Shown here: piece by piece, positions 18,386 to 27,245 of the stretch
Layout of the letters: each line of letters opens with the position of its first letter
Numbering within the stretch: position 1 is the stretch's first letter
Origin: Bacillus sp. HNG
GTDB lineage: Bacteria > Bacillota > Bacilli > Bacillales > Bacillaceae_L
Direction: 5' to 3'
DNA length: 64,000 bases
Assembly (NCBI RefSeq): GCF_003400205.1
Contig: NZ_QUQV01000004.1
Span: 310,001-374,000 of the forward strand
Program-made: the position numbers and the translations under genes
Notes under the pieces: model-generated
What the model was told of the DNA's origin: nothing
Database searches by the model: none
Seen by the model: the letters and a program-made list of their open reading frames with translations, nothing else

Positions 18386-19669
18386 ATGAAGAAATTAGGT
18401 TTTGTCCTAATGGGGTTACTGATAGTGTTAGCACTAGCAGCATGTGGCGGTAACGATGATAAAGAAGCACAGTCCTCAAAGGATGGCGCAATTGAACTTA
18501 CACTTTGGACGGACTGGACAGAAGATCGTCCAGAAAATACACTTTCCAAAGATATTATTGCAAAATTTAACAAAGAGCATGAAGATATTCAAGTGAAAAT
18601 CGAAGAGATTCCACATGACCAATATGAAACAAAATTAAGAACACAGGCAGCAGGAAATCAATTACCTGACTTAATGCGTGTATGGCCTGGTGCAAGAACA
18701 GCACCTTTAGCTGAAGGTGGAGCAATTCTTCCACTTAACCCAATTGTAGATAATTGGGAAGGGGTTATCCCAGATTCAATCCTTCAAGACTATGCAGTTG
18801 ATGGAGATTATTACGCAATCCCAGGTAACGTAAGTATTACAAGCTTAATCTATTACAATAAAGAAATGCTAAAAGAAGTTGGCTACGATGATTTTCCAAC
18901 AACATATGCAGAGTTTAAAGAACTTGTAAAAGCACTTAATGATAATGGAACAACACCTATTGCTTTAGGTAATAAAGCAATCTGGCCTTTACAATCTGTA
19001 TACATCTCTACCATTGCAGATCGTTTTACCGGAAGTGATTTCTTAAAGAATACGTTAAACGGAGAAGGTTCATTTGAAGATCCACAGTTTGTTAGTGCAT
19101 TATCTATAATTGATGAATTAACAAAAATGAATGCGTTTAATGAAGATATGAATACCCTTGATGAAGCTCAATCAAGAAATGAATTTATTAAAGGAACTAC
19201 TGCAATGCACTTTGCGGGTTCATGGGCAATTGGTCCAATTTTAGAGAGTGTTGAAAATATCGATAACATTGGTGTGGCACCATTCCCAACGTTTGAAGGT
19301 GGAAATGGAGATCAAGCTAAAATCGCGGGTGTAGCTGGTGGTGGTATTGCAGTTAGCAGCCAGTTAAGTGAAAAAGAACAAGAAGCAGCATTTACGTTCC
19401 TAAAATACTATTATGGTGAAGAACTATACCAAGGTTTAATTAAAGCGAACATTATTGTACCTGCAGATGTTGAAATGGATGATAGCATTCCACAGGTATT
19501 CCAAGATGCAAATAGCTATGTAAAAGGTGGACTAGCACCAGTATATGATGCGACATTAACACCTGAATTAAATGATATTATCAATAATGGTCTTCAATCC
19601 ATTACATTAGGTGACAAAACACCTGAAGAATTAGCAAAAGATATGCAAAAAGAAGTAGAAAGCAAATAA
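18386..19669 (+). CDS. Carbohydrate ABC transporter substrate-binding lipoprotein
   Basis: Extracellular lipoprotein of 427 residues that delivers an oligosaccharide to the permeases encoded next. The signal peptide ends at the lipobox LAAC. The mature part has the extracellular type 1 binding-protein pattern: LTLWTDWTEDRPENT, LPDLMRVWPGAR and KGTTAMHFAGSWAIGPIL. Start follows GAGGGAGG. The GH1 and GH94 enzymes in the operon suggest a beta-linked gluco-oligosaccharide; this is inferred. Confidence 0.92.
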   Translation: MKKLGFVLMGLLIVLALAACGGNDDKEAQSSKDGAIELTLWTDWTEDRPENTLSKDIIAKFNKEHEDIQVKIEEIPHDQYETKLRTQAAGNQLPDLMRVWPGARTAPLAEGGAILPLNPIVDNWEGVIPDSILQDYAVDGDYYAIPGNVSITSLIYYNKEMLKEVGYDDFPTTYAEFKELVKALNDNGTTPIALGNKAIWPLQSVYISTIADRFTGSDFLKNTLNGEGSFEDPQFVSALSIIDELTKMNAFNEDMNTLDEAQSRNEFIKGTTAMHFAGSWAIGPILESVENIDNIGVAPFPTFEGGNGDQAKIAGVAGGGIAVSSQLSEKEQEAAFTFLKYYYGEELYQGLIKANIIVPADVEMDDSIPQVFQDANSYVKGGLAPVYDATLTPELNDIINNGLQSITLGDKTPEELAKDMQKEVESK

Positions 19670-19677
19670 TATCTCAA

Positions 19678-19710
19678 TCACAGGTTACTTGATTTCTAAG
19701 TAACCTGTGA
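19678..19710 (+). promoter_or_regulatory. Intercistronic hairpin after binding-protein gene
   Basis: Perfect 13-bp arms TCACAGGTTACTT/AAGTAACCTGTGA around a 7-base loop, with no T run. It lies directly between the binding-protein and permease genes and probably sets a higher level of the former. Confidence 0.6.
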
Positions 19711-19728
19711 GCATTTAGGGGGGAGAAC

Positions 19729-20604
19729 ATGAAATTAACAAAGACAAATAAGGTCGCAATTGTAGTAGGAATTTTGCCGGCCTTCATCCTCTATGTTGTG
19801 TTTGCCATCTATCCAATTCTCCAATCCTTTTATTATTCAGTGATGGACTGGAACGGATTCAATGAAATGACTTTTATTGGATTGGATAATTTTAAAAAGT
19901 TATTCTCGGATCCTCTTTTTTGGAATTCAGTAAAAAATAACATTTATGTTGTATTAGCATCTGTGTTAGGGCAAGTCCCAATCGCATTATTCATTGCGCT
20001 TTTACTTAATCGCAAAATCAGAGGAGCAAAACTATTTAGAACCATCGGCTTTTTACCTGTTGTTCTATCAACAGTCGTTATTTCTTTAACATGGAGCTTG
20101 ATTTACAACTCTCGAAACGGGTTAATCAATGAAGTGTTACGAGCAGTTGGACTAGATTCTCTGGCACAAAACTGGTTGGGTGATACAAAATGGACGATGA
20201 TTGCTGTCTTAGTTGTTGTGATTTGGCAGTTTGTTGGTCTATACATGATTATCTTCTTAGCGGCATTGCAAAATGTACCTGGTGAGGTATTAGAAGCAGC
20301 CAAAATGGACGGAGCATCAGAATGGGCAACCACTTGGAAAATCACCGTTCCAATGATTTGGGATACCATTCTAGTTGCAATTATTCTATGTATTTCAGGT
20401 AGCTTGAAAACATTTGATTTAATCTATGTGATGACCAATGGTGGTCCAGCCCATTCTACAGATGTGATGGCCCTATATATGTTTAATGAAACTTTCTCGA
20501 AATTACAATATGGATATGGTAGTGCTGTATCAGTATTTATTTTCTTCTTTAGTCTGATCTTAATTGCCATCGTGAACAAAGTATTAGGAAAGAAAATGAT
20601 ATAG
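19729..20604 (+). CDS. Sugar ABC transporter permease (MalF/UgpA type)
   Basis: Inner-membrane subunit of 291 residues with six predicted helices. The coupling loop EAAKMDGASEWATTWKITVP is the EAA motif that contacts the ATPase. The ribosome site GGGGGGAG precedes ATG. It is followed after 12 bases by the second permease. Confidence 0.94.
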   Translation: MKLTKTNKVAIVVGILPAFILYVVFAIYPILQSFYYSVMDWNGFNEMTFIGLDNFKKLFSDPLFWNSVKNNIYVVLASVLGQVPIALFIALLLNRKIRGAKLFRTIGFLPVVLSTVVISLTWSLIYNSRNGLINEVLRAVGLDSLAQNWLGDTKWTMIAVLVVVIWQFVGLYMIIFLAALQNVPGEVLEAAKMDGASEWATTWKITVPMIWDTILVAIILCISGSLKTFDLIYVMTNGGPAHSTDVMALYMFNETFSKLQYGYGSAVSVFIFFFSLILIAIVNKVLGKKMI

Positions 20605-20616
20605 GAGGTGGACATA

Positions 20617-21465
20617 GTGGAGAAGACAAAAAAAGCACCAAAGCAAAGAAGTATTAAAAAATCACTAATTTATCTTACATTACTTTTATTTGCTATTATT
20701 AATGCATATCCCATTTTGTGGATGGCGATTAACTCCTTTAAATCGGATAAGGAGTTTGCGACTAATCAGTTAGGTTTTCCTAATGAATTCGTGCTAGATA
20801 ATTTTGCAAATGCATGGGAAATTGCAAACCTAGGCACCCTGTTTAAAAATAGTATTTTTATTACAGTAACAGCAACAGCTTTAACTGTTTTTATTGGAGC
20901 ATTAGCTTCCTATTTCTTATCTCGTTTTGACTTCAAGATGAGTAAATGGTTATATGGCTTCTTCGTATTTGGATTATTAATTCCAATACATGCGACATTA
21001 GTACCGATGTTTATTTTAATGAAAAACTTAGGTTTATTAAATACACCAATCACACTACTGTTCCCTTATATCGCATTCCATTTGCCAATAACGATTTTTA
21101 TTTTAACAAGCTTTATGAAGGCATTTCCAAAGGATATTGAAGAGTCCGCGATTATGGACGGTTGTGGGATTTTCCGGATTTTCTGGTCCATTATTCTGCC
21201 AATGTCACGCCCGGCATTAGCAACCGTTATGATTTTGAATTTTATTTACAATTGGAACGAATTTTCATTCGCATTAGTGTTAATTAATGATCCAGAACTT
21301 CAAACACTACCATTAGGACTTGCGAAATTCGCTGGTCAATTTACGACAGATTATGGTGCACAAATGGCTGGATTAACAATGTCATTAATTCCAATTGTGA
21401 TTTTCTACATCATTTTTGAAAAGAATATTGTAAAAGGTATGACAGCTGGGGCAGTAAAAGGATAA
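20617..21465 (+). CDS. Sugar ABC transporter permease (MalG/UgpE type)
   Basis: Second membrane subunit, 282 residues and six predicted helices, with EAA motif ESAIMDGCGIFRIFWSIILP. A GTG at 20608 is part of the ribosome site AGGAGGTG; the GTG at 20617, six bases downstream, is the proper start. No ATPase gene is present in this operon, so a shared MsmX-like ATPase must be assumed. Confidence 0.93.
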   Translation: MEKTKKAPKQRSIKKSLIYLTLLLFAIINAYPILWMAINSFKSDKEFATNQLGFPNEFVLDNFANAWEIANLGTLFKNSIFITVTATALTVFIGALASYFLSRFDFKMSKWLYGFFVFGLLIPIHATLVPMFILMKNLGLLNTPITLLFPYIAFHLPITIFILTSFMKAFPKDIEESAIMDGCGIFRIFWSIILPMSRPALATVMILNFIYNWNEFSFALVLINDPELQTLPLGLAKFAGQFTTDYGAQMAGLTMSLIPIVIFYIIFEKNIVKGMTAGAVKG

Positions 21466-21486
21466 TAACTTAGAGGTTGAATACAC

Positions 21487-23196
21487 ATGATACGAAATTG
21501 GGGCTTAAAAAAGAAATTCATCATCATATTCCTTGTGCTTATTACTCTTCCAACGGCACTTTTTGGGATACTCATTTATAACCAAACGACGGAAGTTCTT
21601 AAAAATCAAGTGGAAAAGGACATCCTAGAGAAGCTCGACAAAGATGAACAAAACCTATTGTCTATTATTCGAGATGTCGAAAGTATGTCCTCCTATATGA
21701 TTTACGCTAAGGACTTTCGGACGTTTTTTACAACAACTGAGGTAACCTCCTTACCCTACAAACAAAGTGTAGAAGGAATCAAAGGATATTTTACCTTTCA
21801 GTTGATGTCAAATGAGTATATCTCCTCCATTTATTTAAAAGGAACGGATGGGAACGAATTAACATTCGGAGAACCTGTATCAGGGGATGAAAGTCCATTA
21901 AATAAGGCTGCTGTTGAAGGAAAAGGCTTTCCGATTTGGAGTGATACGTATAAGGTAACAAGTGGTTGGGGTGGAGAAAAATTCGTAATTAGCCTGTCGA
22001 GGACAATAAATGATTTACACCAAATAAAGCGCCAAATTGGGATGGTAAGAATTCGCCTCGATCAAGAAAAAATGCTGAAAAGCTTAGATATAAAGCAAGG
22101 TACGTATCTCGTCATGTCAACCTCTGGTGAAATTATTCTTCATTCAAATCCATCTTTTTTAGGTAAAAGATATTCAAATCCATCATTTGTTGATTGGGTG
22201 AATCAAGGAAAAGATCGAGCGTACGATTTTTCCCTTAACAACATGAAATATAAGGCTGTTAAAAAGAAAGTAAGTGGAACAAATTGGACATCCGTTGTAA
22301 TTGTTAATGAAGAAGATCTAGTGAAGGAACTATATACAGTTCGTGGTTCTATTGGGTATATGATTTTCCTACTTCTCCTCTTAGGGGGCATTGCCTTTTA
22401 CGGATTTTATCGTTCAAATATAAAACGAGTAATTGAATTAACAGACCAAACCCAGCAGCTTGAAAAAGGGAATTTTTCTGCGAATGTGGATGTCTCATCT
22501 AAGGATGAAATTGGTCAGCTTGGTACCCAATTTAATAAAATGGTCAAAACCATCCAACGGCATATTGATACTGAATACAAGCTGACCATTAAACAAAAGG
22601 AATCTGAATTAAAGGTACTTCAAAATCAGATTGACCCACATTTTCTCTATAATACATTAGACATGATTCGATGGACAGCTCGGCTTGAAAATGCCATGGA
22701 AACAGGTCAACAAATTGAACAGCTTTCAAAAATATTCCGAATGAATTTAAATATGGGAAAAACATGGGTCACCATTGAAGAAGAAATGGCCTATATTAAA
22801 TCCTATCTAGAATTACAAAAAAGTCGATTAGGGGAGCGACTGGCCTTCTACATTTTTGTAGATGAGGAAATCAAACGAACCTATATAATGAAACATCTCT
22901 TACAACCATTGGTTGAAAATAGCATCCAGCATGGATTTGCAAATTTGCCAAGACAAGGAATCATTACAATTCGTTGTTATCAGGTTGAGGAAGAGCTATG
23001 GATTGATGTAATTGATAATGGGTGGGGATTTAACAAAGAGGATCAACATTCTGGGTTTGCCTTGAACAATCTAAACGAACGGTTAGCGATTGCACATGGT
23101 AAAGCTTATGAATTACAGGTGATAGATGCTGAAGAAGGTGTAAAAGTGAGACTGATACTTCCACTTCTATGGAATCCAAAAAATGTTGGGAAATAA
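21487..23196 (+). CDS. YesM-type sensor histidine kinase
   Basis: Membrane kinase of 569 residues. One helix near residues 12-30, a roughly 250-residue outside Cache-like sensor, a second helix (GYMIFLLLLLGGIAFYGFY), a HAMP linker (QQLEKGNFSANVDV), phospho-acceptor histidine in QIDPHFLYNTLDM, and ATP-binding VENSIQHGF and DNGWGFN. The downstream response regulator is its partner. It should report outside oligosaccharide to the operon. Its full-length layout contrasts with the short kinase at 8924. Confidence 0.94.
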   Translation: MIRNWGLKKKFIIIFLVLITLPTALFGILIYNQTTEVLKNQVEKDILEKLDKDEQNLLSIIRDVESMSSYMIYAKDFRTFFTTTEVTSLPYKQSVEGIKGYFTFQLMSNEYISSIYLKGTDGNELTFGEPVSGDESPLNKAAVEGKGFPIWSDTYKVTSGWGGEKFVISLSRTINDLHQIKRQIGMVRIRLDQEKMLKSLDIKQGTYLVMSTSGEIILHSNPSFLGKRYSNPSFVDWVNQGKDRAYDFSLNNMKYKAVKKKVSGTNWTSVVIVNEEDLVKELYTVRGSIGYMIFLLLLLGGIAFYGFYRSNIKRVIELTDQTQQLEKGNFSANVDVSSKDEIGQLGTQFNKMVKTIQRHIDTEYKLTIKQKESELKVLQNQIDPHFLYNTLDMIRWTARLENAMETGQQIEQLSKIFRMNLNMGKTWVTIEEEMAYIKSYLELQKSRLGERLAFYIFVDEEIKRTYIMKHLLQPLVENSIQHGFANLPRQGIITIRCYQVEEELWIDVIDNGWGFNKEDQHSGFALNNLNERLAIAHGKAYELQVIDAEEGVKVRLILPLLWNPKNVGK

Positions 23197-23207
23197 GGTG
23201 AAAAATC

Positions 23208-24749
23208 ATGACTTTTAAAATGTTAATAGTGGATGATGAGCCTATTATTTCACGCGGGTTACGGTTAACGATTCCATGGGAGACGATTAATGTAGAAGTG
23301 GTAGACACAGCTCATGACGGAGAAGATGCCATTCTGAAGGTCAAGGAATATAGAGACATTGATGTGGTCATTACCGACGTAAGAATGCCAAAGGTTGATG
23401 GATTACAATTAGCTAGCTTTTTACATGATAATTTCCCTCACATCCGAACCATTATTTTGAGTGGATATGATGAGTTTGAGTATGCCCAGCAGGCAATTAA
23501 ATTAGGTGTAAATGATTATCTGTTAAAACCTGTTAACGTTGAAGAACTTATTGAAAAGGTAAAAAGTCTTACACATGAAATCAAACAGGAGCAGCATCAA
23601 CAAAAGGAACACTACGAAATAGGTTTAAGAAATGCTATTATCCAACAAGTAACAGAATTACAAGGGGCCTTCTCTGCTCAATTGACTAAATACAATCCCA
23701 TCAAGGTCTACCCATTTATTAGTATGCATCAACATTATATGCAACAAGTGAACAATCTATCTGAAGGGGAATTTGAAGGTTTTTTGAGCGAGTGGGAGAA
23801 ATTGATTGAGAATTCACTCCAAGAATGTGGTTATACCTCTTACTCGTTTTTTATAAAGGAAAATATCTTGCTCACTTGTGTTCATGGAAGTGATAGAAAA
23901 GATATGAACAAAAAAGCGATTCACTTTGATGGTGTTGAACTTGAATTTGTTTGGAACGATGCGTGGATTCCCGTTGATAACCTTAAGGTTGTTTTTGCAA
24001 AGCTTATACATGCAGTTAAGTTTCTACCTTTTGCTGATGACCATAGTATAATCCTTTCAGACCAGTTGAGTAGAACTACGGAACAGCCGTACCCAACTGA
24101 ATTAGAAAAAAAGATTTTAGAATCCATATTTCAGATGGAAGAACCCAGCCTATTTTCTTTTACAAGTGATTTGTTCTCCTATTTTTCAACTCATGAATTT
24201 TTTTTAGAGGAAGTTGTCCAAGTGTGTAGGGACTTACTAACTAAAATTGTAGGTCACTTTGAGTCGCTAGGCGGAACAAATGCAATTCAATGGGAATTTC
24301 ATTTGAAACAGAATATAAATGTTCATCAGTACAACTCATACAAACTGTTGAAAGAGCTTTTTTTTGAGGACCTGGCTACGATTCTAAGAGAACAATATGA
24401 ATTTAAAAACCTAGACAAACAAGATTTATTAATTGGTAAAGCGAAAGAATATATACACGAATATTATCGAACAAACATTAAAGTGAACGAAGTGGCAGAT
24501 GTCATTAATATAACGCCAAATTACTTAAGTTCCCTTTTTAAGCAGAAAACCGGTGTTAATTTTAATGAATATGTTAACAAATTAAGAGTTGACGAGGCGA
24601 AGATCTTACTTGTGGAGACTCCTTTTAAAGTAAGTGAAATATCAGAACAAGTAGGCTTTCATGAATATAAGTATTTTGTAGGGGTCTTTAAAAGATTTAC
24701 AGGAATGACTCCGACGGACTATCGAAAATTCATGAACCTACAAGACTAA
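23208..24749 (+). CDS. YesN-type response regulator with AraC DNA-binding domain
   Basis: 513 residues. Receiver domain 1-120 with DDEP, phospho-acceptor D in VVITDVRMPK and K in YLLKPVNVEE. The C-terminal 100 residues are an AraC helix-turn-helix (IKVNEVADVINITPNYLSSL and FKVSEISEQVGFHEYKYF). Located 11 bases after its kinase gene. Likely activator of this oligosaccharide operon. Confidence 0.94.
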   Translation: MTFKMLIVDDEPIISRGLRLTIPWETINVEVVDTAHDGEDAILKVKEYRDIDVVITDVRMPKVDGLQLASFLHDNFPHIRTIILSGYDEFEYAQQAIKLGVNDYLLKPVNVEELIEKVKSLTHEIKQEQHQQKEHYEIGLRNAIIQQVTELQGAFSAQLTKYNPIKVYPFISMHQHYMQQVNNLSEGEFEGFLSEWEKLIENSLQECGYTSYSFFIKENILLTCVHGSDRKDMNKKAIHFDGVELEFVWNDAWIPVDNLKVVFAKLIHAVKFLPFADDHSIILSDQLSRTTEQPYPTELEKKILESIFQMEEPSLFSFTSDLFSYFSTHEFFLEEVVQVCRDLLTKIVGHFESLGGTNAIQWEFHLKQNINVHQYNSYKLLKELFFEDLATILREQYEFKNLDKQDLLIGKAKEYIHEYYRTNIKVNEVADVINITPNYLSSLFKQKTGVNFNEYVNKLRVDEAKILLVETPFKVSEISEQVGFHEYKYFVGVFKRFTGMTPTDYRKFMNLQD

Positions 24750-24771
24750 AAAAACCGGGGAGAGATGAGTA

Positions 24772-26211
24772 ATGGAAAAAGTAACAATGAAGCTACCGGA
24801 GGATTTTATCATTGGAGCTGCATCTTCAGCATGGCAAACAGAAGGCTGGACCGGGAAAAAGGAATACCAGGATTCGTACCTAGACCTATGGTATAAAAAC
24901 AATAAAAATGTTTGGCATAACGGCTATGGTCCTGCTGTTGCTACTGATTTTTACAATCGGTATAAAGAAGATGTCGGCTATATGAAGGAAATCGGACTCA
25001 CCCATTATCGTACATCCATCAACTGGTCTCGTTTTCTAACAGATTATGAAGAGACAATCGTTGATGAGGAATATGCAAGTTATATAGGAAATGTTATTGA
25101 CGAACTGATTGCAAATGGTGTTGAGCCAATGATTTGCCTTGAGCATTATGAGCAACCAGCATACTTATTTGAAAAATACGGTGGTTGGGGATCTAAGCAT
25201 GTTGTTGAATTGTTTATAAAATATGCTGAAAAAGTGTTTGAACGCTATGGGGACCGTGTGAAACATTGGTTTGTTTTTAATGAGCCTGTTGTTGTACAAA
25301 CTCGTATGTTCTTAGATGCCATCCGTTGGCCTTTTGAGCAAAACACAAAAAAATGGATGCAATGGAACTATAACAAAGGTCTTGCTACTGCGAAGGTCGT
25401 TAAACTATTCAAGGAATTGGGCTTAAAGGAAAAATTAGGTGCCAAAATTGGGACAATCTTGAATCCAGAGGTTACCTATGCTCGCTCATCCTCGGAACAT
25501 GACCAAAAAGCGGCAAGAATCTATGACTTATTCTTCAACCGTGTATTCTTAGATCCGGCGATTAAAGGAGAGTATCCACAGGAATTATTCGCATTAATGG
25601 ACAAACACGATATTATGTTTGAACATACAGCTGAGGAGCTTCTGCTTATAAAGGAAAATACGGTTGATTATGTGGGCATTAATCTCTATTTCCCACACCG
25701 TGTAAAAGCCCGCGCATCTGCGTGGAATGAAGAAACACCATTCCATCCAGAATACTATTATGAAAAACACGAGCTTGCAGGTAAGAAAATGAATCCTTAC
25801 CGTGGTTGGGAAATCTACCCACAAATCATGTTTGACATGGCGATGAGAATGAAGGAAGAGTATGGAAACATTGAATGGTTTATTGCTGAAAACGGTATGG
25901 GTGTAGAAAACGAAGAAAGATTCAAGAATGAAGAGCGAATCATCCAAGATGATTATCGGATTGAATTTATTAGTGAACACTTAAAATGGCTTTTAAAGGC
26001 AATTGAACAAGGGTCAAATTGTAAGGGATATATGCTTTGGGTCTTCACTGACAATGTATCTCCAATGAATGCTTTCAAAAATCGATACGGCCTTGTGGAA
26101 ATTAATTTAGAAGACAACCGAAATAGAGCACTAAAGAAGTCTGCGTACTGGTACAAGCAACTCATCAAATCAAGAGAATTCGAAGTGGAGAATGACGAAT
26201 TCTATAAATAA
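24772..26211 (+). CDS. GH1 family beta-glucosidase
   Basis: Cytoplasmic glycoside hydrolase of 479 residues that splits beta-linked disaccharides. Catalytic acid E lies in FVFNEPVVV (about residue 172) and the nucleophile E in FIAENGMG (about residue 378). The N-terminus FIIGAASSAWQTEG is a GH1 hallmark. There is no signal peptide. 6-Phospho-glycosidases of GH1 serve PTS systems; this one sits with an ABC transporter, so an unphosphorylated substrate is more likely. Confidence 0.9.
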   Translation: MEKVTMKLPEDFIIGAASSAWQTEGWTGKKEYQDSYLDLWYKNNKNVWHNGYGPAVATDFYNRYKEDVGYMKEIGLTHYRTSINWSRFLTDYEETIVDEEYASYIGNVIDELIANGVEPMICLEHYEQPAYLFEKYGGWGSKHVVELFIKYAEKVFERYGDRVKHWFVFNEPVVVQTRMFLDAIRWPFEQNTKKWMQWNYNKGLATAKVVKLFKELGLKEKLGAKIGTILNPEVTYARSSSEHDQKAARIYDLFFNRVFLDPAIKGEYPQELFALMDKHDIMFEHTAEELLLIKENTVDYVGINLYFPHRVKARASAWNEETPFHPEYYYEKHELAGKKMNPYRGWEIYPQIMFDMAMRMKEEYGNIEWFIAENGMGVENEERFKNEERIIQDDYRIEFISEHLKWLLKAIEQGSNCKGYMLWVFTDNVSPMNAFKNRYGLVEINLEDNRNRALKKSAYWYKQLIKSREFEVENDEFYK

Positions 26212-26227
26212 GTTAAAAAGCACTGTC

Positions 26228-26260
26228 AGACCCTTGAAATCTACAAGATTACAAGGGTCT
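26228..26260 (+). promoter_or_regulatory. Intercistronic hairpin
   Basis: AGACCCTTG/CAAGGGTCT, 9-bp perfect arms with a 15-base loop, between the GH1 and ROK genes. There is no T run. Confidence 0.45.
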
Positions 26261-26287
26261 AGTCCTATCAAAAATGAGGGAAACAAC

Positions 26288-27178
26288 ATGAAAAAATACA
26301 TTGCCTTTGATATTGGAGGAACCTTTGTTAAATGCGGAATTGTAGATGAAAATGCACAAATCCTTCACTCAACAAAGGAGAAAACACCCAAAACTCTCGA
26401 TGGTTTACTAGATTTAATTGAAAAATATCGCGAAACATGTTCAGATGCTGAAGGAATTGCGATTAGCAGCTGTGGTGCGGTCTCTTATGATGGGGTGGTA
26501 TATGGCTCGAGCGCACTCCCTTATATCCATGGTCCAAATATAAAGAAACTCGTATCAGAACGTGCAAAGCTTCCTGTATTCCATGAAAATGATGCAAACT
26601 GTGCAGGCTATGCAGAGGTCTGGAAAGGTGCAGCGCAAGGGAAAAAGGACGTCATGGTGATGGTCATTGGAACCGGAATAGGTGGATCTATTTTTAAAGA
26701 TGGCAATCTGCATAAAGGTGCAAACCTTCATGGAGGCGAGTTTGGTTACATGTTACTAAGTACAAACTTTTCCGATAGTAATGATGTATGGGCTCGAACC
26801 GCATCGACAAAAGCACTGGTACGGAAGGTGGCAAAAGCAAAACAAATGGACCCTGAAGTATTATCAGGAGAAGAGATTTTTGCGATGGCTGATGCTGGAG
26901 ATAAAGATTGTATGAAAGCTATTGATGAATTTTATCACTTGCTTGCTGTTGGCATCTATAATCTGCACTATATCTATGACCCGGAAATTATCTTGATTGG
27001 CGGCGGAATCAGTGCGCGAGATGATTTGATCGTCAATATTAATAAAAAACTAGATGATATTGTATCGGCGATTGACCTTGCAAAAATTAAACCGAGAATT
27101 GCCACCTGTGAACTCCGCCAAAATGCCAACTTATTAGGGGCAGTTTACGGATTTATGAAGACGCAAAATCAGCTTTAA
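26288..27178 (+). CDS. ROK family sugar kinase
   Basis: 296-residue kinase, probably phosphorylating glucose (or another hexose) released by the glycosidases. The ATP site is YIAFDIGGTFVKCGIVD; catalytic region ENDANCAGYAEVWKGAAQG; GTGIGGSIFKDG follows. The zinc-binding CxCGxxGC motif common in ROK glucokinases is absent; the segment after HGGEFG contains no cysteine cluster. The frame is open further upstream, but the ATG at 26288 follows GAGGGAAAC and starts at the conserved fold. Confidence 0.87.
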   Translation: MKKYIAFDIGGTFVKCGIVDENAQILHSTKEKTPKTLDGLLDLIEKYRETCSDAEGIAISSCGAVSYDGVVYGSSALPYIHGPNIKKLVSERAKLPVFHENDANCAGYAEVWKGAAQGKKDVMVMVIGTGIGGSIFKDGNLHKGANLHGGEFGYMLLSTNFSDSNDVWARTASTKALVRKVAKAKQMDPEVLSGEEIFAMADAGDKDCMKAIDEFYHLLAVGIYNLHYIYDPEIILIGGGISARDDLIVNINKKLDDIVSAIDLAKIKPRIATCELRQNANLLGAVYGFMKTQNQL

Positions 27179-27245
27179 TGGCTACTTTAGCTGAAGGATA
27201 AATATGGGGAAATTTAATTACTAGAATTAGAAGAGAGGGAATGAC

